Assembly: GCF_030445035.2 (NCBI RefSeq) | Contig: NC_080699.1 | Coordinates: 8,494,001 to 8,558,000, forward strand | Length of the DNA stretch: 64,000 bases | Source of the DNA: Dasypus novemcinctus | Taxonomy: Eukaryota > Chordata > Mammalia > Cingulata > Dasypodidae | Direction: 5' to 3' | Shown here: piece after piece, positions 11,626-23,440 of the stretch | Layout of the letters: every line of letters starts with the position of its first letter | Position numbering within the stretch: position 1 is the first letter of the stretch | Translations under genes and position numbers: made by a program | Notes under the pieces: generated by a model | Seen by the model: the letters and a program-made list of their open reading frames with translations, nothing else | Told to the model about the DNA's origin: nothing | Databases searched by the model: none

Positions 11626-11759
11626 GGGGGAGAAGAGAAAGCTCTTCCAGTAGAAAGCTGTCCTGGTTTGTCTTTTATGGACCCCAGAAAATTATGTTCA
11701 TAAGCTAACCCACACCTATGCCTGTAAATGCAGTGTGGTACATTTGTTACAATTGAACA

Positions 11760-12925
11760 CATATTGAAGCATTGCTACTAACCATGGACTATAGTTTACA
11801 TTATGGCTTATACTTTGCATTGCACAATTTTACAGGATGTGACAAAATGTACAATGGTCTGTATCCATCATTGCAATGTCATGCAGGACAATTCCAATGT
11901 CCCCTAAATGCCCCCATGTTACACCATTCTTTCCTCTCTGTTCCCTCAGAACCTCTGATGGCCACTGCCCTTATATCAAGGATACAAGTTTTTCCGTTGC
12001 TAGAAAAATAGTAAGTCTACTTTAGTCTATAGTTGCATTCCGCCTCCCCCCCACTCCCCCATGTTTGTTCCTTCCTCAATCTTGAGGATTTTGGAATGGT
12101 GATGCCCACTCTTTCTGATTGAGAGGGGGTTTAGATATCACAGGGCAGATGGATGGAACTGTCTTGCTTGCAGTTGTAGATACTCCATTGTTTGGGATGG
12201 GCATTGTCCATCATCATCCTTTTATTGGTTGTCCTGGGTGAGTCCAGTGAACTAGAGAGTAGGTGTTGCAACTCTGCTGAGATTCAGGGCTCCACCAGCA
12301 TATGAACAGAGTAAAGATTTAAGTCTCTGTGAAATATATTTAATGAGTATAGCACTAATTATGGTTCAAATAAAAGGGGTAGAAGAGCCATGTCTAGGGA
12401 AACTATAAATGAGTCTAACTCTGTTACATTGGGGAGCATATATTCCAAAATAAGGCCCACTGGCAGGATGCCAAATTCCTGAGGTAGTCTGCCCTGCTTA
12501 TAGTGTCTAGATGTCTTTAGTTCCCTTAGGAGCCCCACTGTTTGAGGCACTGTTTTCTGTTGCAGTCAGTGAGATCCTCCTGAGAAGTGCATAAGCATAA
12601 CCCCTGGAATGACCTCCCAATTCATTTTGAAATTTCTTAAACATAAAAACTCATTTGCATTTAATATGTCCCCATTTAATGTGTCCCCATTTTGTCAAGT
12701 CTTTTTCCAAATGCATCACTAGTTGGCGCTTGGAAATAATCCCTCAAATGCCAGGGAGGCTCATCCCCAGGAGTCATTCCCCCATGCTGGGGAGAAGGCA
12801 GGTGTGTTTATATGCTGAGTTTGGCTTACAAAGAGGCCACATTTGAGCAATAAGGAGACTCTCAGGAGGTAACTCTTAGGCAGTATATAATACCAGGCTA
12901 AGTTTCAATTTCATAAGAACAAGGT
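11760..12925 (-). mobile_element. LINE 3' end (copy c), inverted relative to copy b
   Basis: The reverse complement aligns with about 7745-8950: TTGCTCAAATGTGGCC near 12845 matches TTGCTCAAATGTGGCT near 7815, and GCATTTGGAAAAAGACTTG matches the corresponding part near 7950. Divergence is higher than in copy a. No coding frame. Ends and duplication could not be fixed. Confidence 0.65.
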
Positions 12926-12929
12926 TCAA

Positions 12930-13560
12930 TATGAATGGCCTGGCATAATGTAGACCACCTTTTGATTAGATCACTTTAGAGCCTTTAACTGAGTTATGTC
13001 AGTGAGGTGGGACCCACGTTGGGTCTCTGCCCTCTTGATGACATCTCATATAAACTGAGAGCGGGAAGCAAAAATCCACAGAGAAAGGAACCACCATTTT
13101 GACTCTGCCGCATGAGAGGGAGGATCCCCTGCAGTTGCAGAAAGACGAAGAAGCCCTGAGAAACTAGGTCCATGGAGCAGCTCAAGGCTGAAGAGTAGCC
13201 CTGCCATGTGCTTGATTGACCACAGCTGAATCTGGGGAGAAAGCAGCCTAGAGGAGAAGGCACAGACCCAGACGGCAGGGGTGGGGTCACAGCTGGAGGC
13301 TGTCAGCGTTCCTGGCAACCAGGGGAACAAGTCCTTTGGCCCTGAGGGACCTGTGGGCATTGCACACAGCATAACCTGCCTCGAAAATTACTGTGGCCTG
13401 CATGGTCTGGGTTCCATTAGCAGTGAGTGTTGTAACTGGGAGGGAGGGGTAAATTCCTTAAGAATCTTCGAGGATCCGTAGACATTAAAGGGGATATGTG
13501 GAAGATTTGCTTTTCAGGGGCACAAATCCAGCCTTTCCTTTGAGCTTCAGGGCAATACAA
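12930..13560. repeat. Possible LTR-like repeat, uncertain
   Basis: GTGAGGTGGGACCCACGTTG, CATATAAACTGAGAG and the following purine-rich text resemble the style of ERVL or MaLR LTRs, but no termini or duplication were found. It may also be unique sequence. Confidence 0.25.
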
Positions 13561-13794
13561 CAAAAAGAAGATCCTGCAACTGGAATCAAGTGGGCTGAGC
13601 TTTTCTTTCTCTAAAGTAGCCATGAATGCAGAGTGCTGGAAGCTGCTGGTTAATTGAGAATGTTTTTCAGCTTAGAAAGAGCAATGAAAGCAAGACAGGA
13701 GGAGCTGCTCATATGGTGGCAGATCCATTAGGCATAATTCCTATGAGTTGAGCTCAATGAAACTTACGTTGTGAACTAAATTTAAAATGAACGT
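13561..13794. other. Unique sequence
   Basis: Nothing recognised. Confidence 0.35.
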
Positions 13795-13880
13795 GGGGAG
13801 CCGGTGCAGCCCAGTGGTTGAGCGCTGGCTTCCTACATATGCAGTCCCAGGTTCAGTCCCTGGCTCTGGTACCTAGAAAG
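13795..13880 (+). mobile_element. Short tRNA-only SINE monomer
   Basis: GGGGAGCCGGTGCAGCCCAG, an A-box-like start, and CAGGTTCAGTCCCTGG, a B-box-like segment, give an 85 bp tRNA-like unit without the GC-rich DAS body. The tail is eroded. It is similar to the monomers at 31752 and 63416. A working tRNA gene is unlikely because pairing is poor. Confidence 0.55.
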
Positions 13881-15074
13881 AGAGAGGAGTTTCATAACAT
13901 AAATATGATAATAAAAACTCCAAATAATTTCCTCCTTTTACTTTAACTGCTCATCTGTGCTCTGATTATGTTTTAATGATTCTGTCCAAAGAATAAAAGA
14001 TTTTAATACGAAGTCTGCAAATACAATCATTTCAAAATCTTCAAAGACAAGATTCTAATAGAATCTGGAAGTCATTAAAATAGAAAGATTTGCATTTTCA
14101 GATAAGGAAAATGTAATAAAGTAAAATATGAGTAGCACTGACTTAAAAGAAGTGTATATAAATAAAGGCTAGTTGTCCTAAACCACGTATTCATAGCATT
14201 TCATGAGCACACAGTAAAACAACCACAGAGTTTTCTGCACAATGTTCCTAGCAATTAAAAATATATTACTGCCTTCATTATGCTTCTTAAATAGTTTTCT
14301 CTTAATCTCTATGAGGGCTAAACCATAGATCTCTGTATTTTGTCACCCTGAAGTACTTATGGCAACAAATATTTTTCAAGACCAGATTGATGTTTAAATA
14401 AAATCTCAGTTTTGTTCTATAAACCTCTTCCCTATTAGTTTGGGTCAAATGTAAAGGAAACAATTCACTGGTCGCCATTTACCTACAATTAACCAGAATC
14501 GAAATGAGGGCAACATTCCATTTTGGAAAGGAATTATTGGTGCCTTTGAGACATCAGTGATGTTTTTGTAACAAGACAATAGTCATGGCAAGTTCTTTTT
14601 AGAAAATTTATTGTTTAGACAAGTCCATTTATTCATAGTGATAGGAAATTTCTAGTTAATTAACTTGCTGATCTTTTTGATTAACTATATGCAAGATAAG
14701 GATGAACTAAAGCTGTGTGATCTTGGGCAAATTAATTAATGTTTTTAAGCTTTAATTTCAGGAAATCTGCCACATCAAGTCATGTGAATTAATTGAGATG
14801 GTATATGTAAATGTTAGTACAATACCTGGAATGTAGAAAGCATTGGATAAATTATTGATATTATTATATAGCATTATATATTTTGTGCACACATATAATG
14901 TAATCATAATTTAATATAATTATTATGATTTTAAGGCACAATGTATCTGAAAAGCCTCTCAGTGTAATCTTCTTTAGACTGGAATCCCTTCAAATGTTGC
15001 TAAGCAAATGTATACAGCTTAGTGAACGGTTGTAAGAATACTCTGTTTTTTCTTCTCTTTCATATTTTTCTCCT
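13881..15074. other. AT-rich unique sequence with a MIR-like scrap
   Basis: Near 14710-14850, GTGTGATCTTGGGCAAATTA and later AATACCTGGAATGTAG resemble MIR. No gene is seen. Confidence 0.4.
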
Positions 15075-15086
15075 TTCCAGTCTTTT

Positions 15087-15482
15087 TTTTTCTTCTTTTT
15101 TTTTTTTAAAGATTTGTTTTATTTGTTTCTCCCCCTCCCCTCATTGTCTGTGCTTGCTGTCTGCTCTCTGTGTCTGTTCATTTGTGTGCTCGTCTTCCTT
15201 TTAGGAGGCACTGGAAACTAAACCCAGGAGGGAGGGGAGGCAGGGGCCCAATCCCCTGAGCCATCTCTGCTCCCTGCTTGTTGTATCTCTCATTGTGTTT
15301 CCTCATTGTGTCTCTTCGTCGCGTCATCTCGTTGAGTCATTTTGTTGCGTCAGCTCACCACACCAGTCCATTATGTCAGATCACCGTCTTGCTCGTCTTC
15401 TTTAGGAGGCACCAGGAACCAAACCCTGGACTTCCCATGTGGTAGGCAGGTACCCAACTGCTTGAGCCACACCTGCTTTCCA
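15087..15482 (-). mobile_element. DAS-type SINE, diverged subfamily with two tRNA-like segments
   Basis: Poly-T on the plus strand at 15083-15107 and near-matching duplications (TTTCCAGTCTTTT about 15075-15087; ATTCCCAGTCTTTT about 15482-15495). The tRNA-like head lies at the right (minus-strand start GGAAAGCAGGTGTGGCTCAA); a second tRNA-like segment sits about 15190-15270. Confidence 0.75.
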
Positions 15483-15495
15483 TTCCCAGTCTTTT

Positions 15496-16150
15496 AAACA
15501 TATCCTAAACTTAGCTCGTCCACCTCCACTGAGCTCCCCACAACTAAAGTCATTCTTTTTGAGGACATGGCGCTCCCGTGGATTTCCATTTTCTGTTGTG
15601 TTGGTCATTCCCACAGTCCCTGGAATATAGCTTAGGACATTTTTTTCTGCCAGCAAAAGTGAATGAAGAGCTAAATTTAAATTTACAAACATCCCAGTCA
15701 TTCATTCACTCAGCAAATGGCCACATGCCTGCCCAGCGTGGCACTGTAGGAAAATGACACAGCCCTGTCCTTTAGGAGCTTAACAGGGGGTCCAAGAGAG
15801 GGTCCGTCAAAAGAACGATGATAAAGCAGGGTTCCGGGGCGGAGGGAGGGTGCTAGAGTTATGGGGTCATTGAAGGCTCCTGTGCATGGTAAACGGGTCA
15901 GAGGAAAAGAAGGGGATGTTTTAGGGCAAGGAGCATATGAAGGTGGCCTGGTTTGTGCACAAACATGACAAACCCGTGCTCCTGAGGCAGAAGGGGCAAG
16001 AGAGAAGACAGGGGACGCTGTGTGCCGCAGTAGGAGCCTGCACTTCACCTGGCCGAGGTGGGCTTGTGCGCTGTCTGCACTCTCTTCAGCCTCTAGGCCT
16101 TTCCTGTTTACGTTTACCCTCTCTGTTGCTCTACTGCCCCTCCTATCAAG
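15496..16150. other. Unique sequence with L2-like scraps
   Basis: CATTCACTCAGCAAATGGCC to CCCTGTCCTTTAGGAGCTTA (15710-15785) resembles L2. No gene recognised. Confidence 0.4.
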
Positions 16151-16160
16151 AAAAGAATCT

Positions 16161-16577
16161 AGGGAAGCGGATTTGGCTCAACTGATAGAGCATCTGCCTA
16201 CCACATGGGAAGTCCAGGGTTCGATCCCCAGGGCCTCCTTTCCCCGGTGGAGCTGGCCCATGCACAGTGCTGATGTGCACAAGGAGTGCTGTGCCATGCA
16301 ACGGTGTCCCCCGCATAGGGGAGCCCCACATGCAAGGCGTGCACCCCGTAAGGAGAGCCACCCCATATGAAAAAAGTGCAGCCTTCCCAGGAATGGCACC
16401 ACACACACGGAGAGCTGACGCAGCAAGATGACGCAACAAAACAAGACACAGATTCCTGGTGCTGCTGACCAGAATGCGAGCAGACACAGAAGAACACAAA
16501 GTGGATGAACACAGAGAGCAGACAGGGGGCAGGGAAGGACAGAGAAATGAATAAAAAATAAATCTTAAAAAAAAAAA
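16161..16577 (+). mobile_element. DAS-type tRNA SINE, full length
   Basis: The copy starts GGGAAGCGGATTTGGCTCAA, carries head, body and an A tail, and is flanked by exact AAAAGAATCT (16151-16160 and 16578-16587). Several open frames overlap it on both strands; they are repeat artefacts. The internal promoter boxes are well preserved. Confidence 0.9.
16174..16228 (+). promoter_or_regulatory. SINE pol III A box and B box
   Basis: TGGCTCAACTG (16174-16184) and GGTTCGATCCC (16218-16228) match the tRNA-type split promoter with normal spacing. This is the best-preserved pair seen in the window. Confidence 0.7.
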
Positions 16578-16589
16578 AAAAGAATCTGG

Positions 16590-18615
16590 TCTCTGGCTAT
16601 AAAATGTGCTTTCCTGAGAAATGAGCCCCCATGGAGCAGAAAGAAGCTGTTGGCTTATTCTTTCAACTCCTGCCCCAAGGTTCACGGCGCCCTGCTGAGA
16701 CCTCCCTGGCAGGCATTGGTGTCTTTTAAATCAGGGCTTAATTTCACCTTTTTAAAAAAATATAATATCTTTTTTCTCTACTCAAGTGAGAAGTTTCTAG
16801 ATTTTGTTCTAATTTTCCTTATTGCTGTTAAAACTTTTTTGACCTCGAAAGAAGATTATTGTTTATTATAGCTAGAAAAGCAATCACCTAAAGTGGATTT
16901 ACTTCTCGTCAGGTAGGTTTTTTAAACAGCTCCTGAAAAAACGGCGATGGCTTGGACTTTAGCTGAAGTTGCCTGCGCTCTCAATTGATTCCTTTCCTTC
17001 TTGTTTTCTTCTTGGAGATTGAATTTAAGGGAAATTTAATCTAATTTAATGCTTGTATTTTGCATTTTGTAAGCACAGTTGATTTTGTTTCCCTCAGAAC
17101 TGGTTGGTTGTTCTTTTGTCATATAAATGAGTCTTTGTCTTTAACATCTAATTTCACAGTTTTGTCTCTTTTATCTCTTCAAATGGGTGTGTCCCTGTTT
17201 CCTTGGAGCATTGAATTAAAAAAACAAACAAACTAGCCTATGTCCCCACTCCCAATTTTTTTAAAGAGGAATAAAAAAAAATAAAAATGAGAAAGAAAAG
17301 GTACCATGGGTGATTTGTTTCCCACGTTAATTATAACGCACCATTTAAATTGGGAAAGCAAACCCAGCTGTGTTTTCCTATAATTAAGTAATGCTGATTT
17401 TTTTCTCCCCAGAAAGCCCTTGAGAAGTTAACCGCTGAATTTAAATCAAGGAATCTTTATCTGCCAACAGCCAGTTGGTGGAGAGCTAGACGTCAGGGCA
17501 TCCACAGGTGATGGTGAATAACGGTGGTAGCCCTGAACTTTCCCTGTCTCCCTGTTTCCAAGTCTCCAAGCCAGACTGACCTGGTGTGGCGCTGTGATTC
17601 TTTGGGAGAGCAAAATGATAGCAGTAAGCCCTGGGTGCTGCCCCAGGACCGTCACCACCAAATCGAAGCCCTTTTCCTACTTCCACACACCAGCCTGCAA
17701 AGGGAGCAGAGGGCCCTTTTCTGATCTCTTTTCCTCTCCCTGATGTCCACCTTCACCTGAATCCATCCGAATGAAACGGCAGTGCCGGGGAGCTGCGCCT
17801 CCTTGGAGGTGGCTTCCTGGCCATTTTGTGTCTCCTGACCCTGTCTGAACTCTTCAGTGGTCATGCCACGCTACGGTTCACACCGAAATGATCTGGCAAC
17901 CAGGCCGACGGCCCAGAGGCTGGGTCAGTGCCTTACTCTCTTCTTCCATCTCCTGTTGTAGTTTTGTTGTTGGCCTCCAAGAGGAGGCTGAACTGACACC
18001 TTATATAAAAACTGCTATGTTCTGATAGGGAGGAAAACTGGACGAGGTGGCACCACAGGGGACGAAGCTTCAGATCTGGTTTTCCGTGTCATGAGAATTT
18101 CTTATTCGATAGCATTTTCACATAGCCATGTATAAATGAGTACTTCTTGAATTTATGCCCCCAAAACTAGATTTTGAGCTCTTTAGAAGCAGAAATTATA
18201 TTTCAATCATCTTTGATTCCCAACTCCCAAAACATCCAGTACAAACTGCAGAGAGCAGTTCAGCAAATATTTGTTGTATCAAAAAGAATTATAGCAGCAG
18301 CAAATTAGAAGTCTTTCCCTCCTTCCCTCCCTCCCACCCTTCCTTTCTTTTTTTTTTTTTTTTAGAACAAGGAACTTTTAAAAATGCTAACTTGCAGTTT
18401 GAAGCTGTTTAGGTGAAAAGCAGCAGCAGTAGGAGATGAAAGAGGCACTTTGGATGTTGTAATTACACCTGAGGTTTATTTTTATTATAGTTCGTCAGAT
18501 TTAATCATACTCTTGATTCCATGAAATGCCATAGAATCACAGGAGTGAGAGGGTCTCTAAAGGAGTTTTAGTCTCTAAGGAGGGATGAGTTTAAACTCAT
18601 GCAAACATGTGCTTA
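16590..18615. other. Unique sequence
   Basis: No gene recognised. A remnant of the L2 3' kind may lie near 18160-18275, followed by a CT-rich run and poly-T at 18318-18363. Overlapping open frames at 17446-17864 on both strands show no family similarity. Confidence 0.4.
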
Positions 18616-18629
18616 CTCTATAGTCTTTT

Positions 18630-18998
18630 TTTTTTTTTTAAGATTTATTTATTTATTTGATTCCCCCCACTCCCCCGGTTGTCTGTTCTCTGTGTCTATT
18701 TGCTGCGTCTTGTTTCTTTGTCTGCTTCTGTTGTCGTCAGTGGCACGGGAAGTGTGGGCGGCGCCATTCCTGGGCAGGCTGCACTTTCTTTTGCGCTGGG
18801 CGGCTCTCCTTATGGGGCGCACTCCTTGCGCGTGGGGCTGCCCTACGCGGGGACACCCCTGTGTGGCAGGGTACTCCTTGCATGCATCAGCACTGCACAT
18901 GGGCCAGCTCCACACGGGTCAAGGAGGCCCGGGGTTTGAACCGTGGACTTCCCATATGGTAGACGGACGCCCTAACCACTGGGCCAAGTCCGTTTCCC
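18630..18998 (-). mobile_element. DAS-type tRNA SINE, full length
   Basis: A perfect 14 bp duplication CTCTATAGTCTTTT (18616-18629 and 18999-19012) flanks it. Poly-T is on the left and the head, starting GGGGAAACGGACTTGGCCCA on the minus strand, on the right. Confidence 0.92.
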
Positions 18999-19318
18999 CT
19001 CTATAGTCTTTTAAAATATCCAGCAAAGGGCACACAGAGGTCCAAACCTTTTTAAAATGCTATTTTATTTAAACTTTATTGGTTACAGTTTAGCCACTTG
19101 AAATATATATTCTCCTTCATTCTTTCTCTCCTTTCTCACAGTTCTGGGAGTTTTCTTTCTCTGATCTCATTCTCCCCCTTTTCTAAAAGAACTTTCAATT
19201 CTTCACCTCTCTGGTATGCAGAGCAATTTATTGACCAATTCTTCTTTCTTGAGCATGTGCTTGCAAAGTGCCAGGGTTCTCAGTCAGCCAGAAATGATTA
19301 ATCAAGATATTTATTCCA

Positions 19319-19718
19319 GGGAAGTGGATCTGGCTCAATGGATAGAGTGTCTGCCTACCACACGGGAGGTCCAGGGTTCAAACCCAGGGCCTCCTGACAT
19401 GTGTGATGAGCTGGCCCATGCGCAGTTCTGATGCATACAAGAAGTGCCGTGCCACGCAGGGGTGTCCCCCGTGTAGGGGAGCCCCACACACAAGAACTGT
19501 GTCCCATAAGAAGAGGCGCCCAGTGTGAAAGAAAGTGCCCAGGAGTGGTGCTGCACACACAGAGAGCTGATGCAGCAAGATGATGCAACAAAAAGAGACA
19601 CAGATTCTCAGTGCTGCTGACAAGAATAGAAGCAGACACAGAAGAACACACAGCAAATGGACACAGAGAACAGACATTTGCTGGGAAGGGGAGAGAAAAA
19701 AAACACTTGAAAAAAAAA
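19319..19718 (+). mobile_element. DAS-type tRNA SINE, full length
   Basis: A perfect 15 bp duplication AAGATATTTATTCCA (19304-19318 and 19719-19733) flanks it. The head starts GGGAAGTGGATCTGGCTCAA. It faces the opposite way to the copy at 18630, with about 320 bases between them. Confidence 0.92.
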
Positions 19719-19733
19719 AAGATATTTATTCCA

Positions 19734-20224
19734 AGATAAATGTAGTGTTTTCTCTACTGGATTTTGATGAAGGAGAATTTTCTCCGTCTCATTGCATTTT
19801 CTCCACTTCCTTCATTCTTTCAACATACGGCTCCTTTTCCAGCCAATATCTTACAGTCTTGTTCCTCTCTTTTTGGTCCTCTGCTCAGGTCGACACCCAC
19901 CACGCAGGTTGGACCGAGAGCTGAAGACCGGGCTCTAAAGCAGGCCAGCCCATCCAGAGGCTGGAGTTCACGAGCCGTCGACGAGCTGTCGAAGGTGCTG
20001 GTGACTCAGAGCCTGGAGCTTGCCAAGTGCCGCCATGTGTGATTTTGTCGTTAGTATTATTCTTATTTTAAATCTTCATTTCCTCTCACCAAATTTCTAG
20101 GTTTCCGCCTTGCTCATTTTGTTCTATTTCTGGCTCTTCCTTTTTCTCTCCTCTTCAAGGCCCAGGGTTCTCAGAGTTAAAATACTGAACCAGTTCCCAT
20201 TGTGTGGTTGTGGGCTTCCTGGCC
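19734..20224. other. Unique sequence
   Basis: A modest CpG-containing stretch lies at 19890-20035. No gene recognised. Confidence 0.4.
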
Positions 20225-20800
20225 TGCTGTCCTGAGAAAGACCTTGATAAATGAGAGACACCATGCAGGGGGAGTGCTTGGGGGGCAGCATTTCAGGGGC
20301 AGCGGTAGCTTTGGGGGAGTCTAGGAAGGCTTCCCAGAGGAGGGGAAATCTGTACGGTGCCCTGGAGCTGAGGAGGAGAAGGCCAGGTGAGGGAGAGGCT
20401 TCGGAAGAGACTAGTATGCGTAAAGGCCTCTTGGGGAGAAAGAACATGGCGGGGCTCAGGCAAACTGATGAAAGTGTGTGTGTGGCTTAAAGCTTCGACA
20501 CAAGGCTGGGGGCGAAGGACGGAGAGAAGGCTGGGGGTGGAGGACGGAGAGGAAGCAGGGTTCAGAGTTGCGTTTTTGGTCTTGTAAGTTTGGCTGAGAA
20601 GGCTAAGAGTGGGGGAGAACCAAGGTCTTAAGACAGGGAATGACATTATCAGAGTGTTTTAGAAGGTTTACTTTTGTCTCCATGTGGAAAGATGCAGGGA
20701 GTGATAATTCATTAGCTAGACTTAGCAATAATCCAATAGACTGATGATGGTGGCCCAAACTAAGGAAAAAATATAGATAAATTTGAAAAATTTAGAGAAG
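20225..20800 (+). mobile_element. L2-type LINE remnant
   Basis: GAAGGCTTCCCAGAGGAGGG, AAAGGCCTCTTGGGGAG, GGGAATGACATTATCAGAGT and GATGATGGTGGCCCAAACTA occur in the order known from L2. Overlapping open frames are chance. Confidence 0.55.
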
Positions 20801-23130
20801 GTAAAATGGACAAATGTGGTCTGAAACAATGTCAGTCATGTAATATTTGCAATTAAAATTATACAATAGGATTTAATCCTGCCAGTAGAATTGGGGGCTG
20901 GAGCAAACTCTTGGGGGAGACACCTGGGGGGCGAGAGCTCCAGGGTTCGACAGGCTGATTGACACTCTGCTTTGTCATGCTCTCTAGGAGCAGAGTGACT
21001 GGCCTTGCGGGGTGTGAACTCCCGCCTTGGATGCGTTGTGGGAACCGGTGGCCATTTCTGCAGGAGATGAAGCCTCGGCCCGGGCTGATTCACCATTCTC
21101 AGCACTAGTCAGAACACACTTAAACCACTTCATTTTAAAAGAGTATGAATGAACCTCATCAAAGTGGGAGCAGAGGGTAAGAGGCACTGAAATCACATCA
21201 CGTAAGAAAAATTCAGGAAAGTGGATGTGTTAAAGAAAAGACTCGTTTGGGGTGACGTGGTGTCTCTCTTCAAATGTCTGCAGGCTTCTTAGACTTGTTC
21301 TGTGTGACCTCAGTGGACTGAACTGGGAGCAATGGAGGGATGGAAGTAAATAACAGTTTAGCCTAAGATCTAAATCTTGGAGCTGGCTGAGATGGAGAAA
21401 CGTGCTCCCTGCCGATGCAGGTGTCCAGGCTGTTGATGACATGACCTCAGAAGTATCTTCCAATTCCGAGTCATTTTAGTTTTACAAATACTTCTATTTC
21501 CTGTCCTTCATTCTCCTACCACTGGGCCCTGGCCCAGAGTAGAATAGTAGATAGATCCCTTACAATGTGCATTAAGCATAGTAGATGATTAGTAAATATA
21601 TGTTTGATTCTGCAAACATTACTATGGTATCATCTGTGAATTGTCATCATATTTTCTCTCTTGTCTGGATCTTTATAAGCCTCTTAGAATGAGGTTTTCC
21701 AATTGTGTATAAGGGTGCATTAAAAATCAGCAATAATCTCATTTAATTACACTAATGTCCTGGGTTTCCTGTTCTGACTTATCAATCCTTACTGAAGGAA
21801 TGAATGTGGGTGTGAGCCAGGGAATGAGGGTGCCCAGGATGGGAGAAGCAGGGGGATGGCTGGGAGCGAGGCACACATGAATATATTCAAGTGGCACATG
21901 TAGAGGCATCTCATCCACAATTGGGGTATGCGATAAGTAAACAACTTGTGCATGTGTTTGGGAAATCTTTGTGATTTTTATGATTTGCTCCCATGCCTTA
22001 TATTAAGTTCTCAAAGATTAAATGTTTTGCTTTTCCTCGTTTTCCTCCTTTCCTTTTCCAAGCAATTGAATTCAACAGACGTTAACCGGGTGGGATCCAG
22101 GCAGGCAGGCATCTGCCTTGGTGGAAGGAAGCTGTGGCGTCCAGGGGTTTGGAGCCCAGATAGGGAAAGAAGGGGTACGGGGAGGGGGGGTGCGACCTGG
22201 GGAGGGGGGTGGAGCCTGGGTGGTGTGGAAAGGCCACCTGTGTGGGCTCTAAGGCAGCAGGAAGCACAGCAGATGGGTATCCACAAGAGAATCAATGAAA
22301 TGATTTGTAAGGATAATGGGACCCATGATTCTCACAAGGAATAGCATTCTAAGTATGGAAAGAAACTCAGGTGCTGAGTTGGAACTGGAGATAGCAGTGT
22401 GAACTCACGGCTTTCCAAGTATATAGGTAAAGAAGTATAGATGTTAGTGTGTGTGTCGATGCATAGCTAGACACATATACTCCTTAGTTTTATCCAAAGA
22501 GGGGTCCTGGCAGCAGTGGCAGTCCAATAGCAATCAACAAAACTAGCTCCTGGATCTTGGTTCCCAAACCCCATTCTCTCCTCAAAGGACCCATGGCTCC
22601 TTGGAGAAATGTCTGATTCCAGGGAAGGAAAAATACAAGATGAGCCTGGAATATCTTGTTCAGCTAGAGAGTAAAGAAGTGTGCCAAAAAGACACGGGAG
22701 CCAGCCTTGAAGGGGCTCCCACTGGCCAAATCCAGAGCACTTTGAGTGTTAAAATATATAATGATAGTAACATGATAGAATAAAATAGGACTGCATCAGT
22801 CTGTACAAATAGAGAAACCTAAAAAGTTTAATGAAGATATTTGCATAGACTCAAAGTACTTCTTTATGAAATACTTATTAAGTACAAAGGGATAAGGAGT
22901 AACCTAACATAAGAAAACCAAACCAAAACAAAACAAAAACCTCAGAAGAACTTTGAGGGCAGGGCTGAGAGCCTTAAGTGCGATCGTTAGGGAATAAAAG
23001 GCAACGCAACGTTGGGCACTGACGTTGCCAGGACATTTTCCTGCCCCAGGCTGGCGAGGCCTGTGGAGAACCAGCTTAGAAGGACATGCCCTCGTGTAAG
23101 CCAGTCCTCGTCCTGAGATACGGGCACTGG
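20801..23130. other. Unique sequence with a G-rich patch
   Basis: No gene seen. 22171-22213 holds several G-runs on the plus strand (possible quadruplex). Confidence 0.4.
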
Positions 23131-23139
23131 GGCTCCTAT

Positions 23140-23440
23140 TCACAGCAGCCTGTTTTGCTTGTTGTCTTGCGCGTTGCCTGCTTATTGTTTTTTTTCTCAT
23201 TGTCTGCTCATTGTTTTTACTCCATGTCTGCTTATTGTTTGTCTTCTTTAGGAGGCTCCAGGAACTGAACCTATGGGCTTTGTTGACAACAAGCAAAACA
23301 ATGAGCAGACAGCAAACAAAAACAAAATAACGAGGGAGCGGGTGTGGTTCAAAGAGTCGGGCGCCCGCCTCCCACATGGGACATCCTGGGTCCAGTTCCT
23401 GGACCTCCTTAAGAAGAAATTAGCAGACAATGAGCAGACA
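23140..23440. mobile_element. Two tRNA-SINE fragments arranged in opposite directions
   Basis: 23140-23270 reads as the minus-strand form (CATTGTCTGCTCATTG, then TCTTCTTTAGGAGGCTCCAG and a B-box complement). 23325-23440 reads as the plus-strand form (GAGCGGGTGTGGTTCAAAG, then TGGGTCCAGTTCC). The tail-like parts are partly complementary (GCTCATTGTTTTT and AAAACAATGAGC), so the region can fold back. Confidence 0.6.

Noticed and set aside
16161..16235. tRNA gene
   Set aside because: A and B boxes are present, but the sequence is the head of a 400 bp SINE with target-site duplication and repeats elsewhere, so it is not a tRNA gene.
16146..16685. Multiple long open frames over SINEs (also at 18599-19006, 39905-40740 and 53283-53749)
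   Set aside because: All share the same Cys/Leu-rich text because they are translations of the DAS SINE body.
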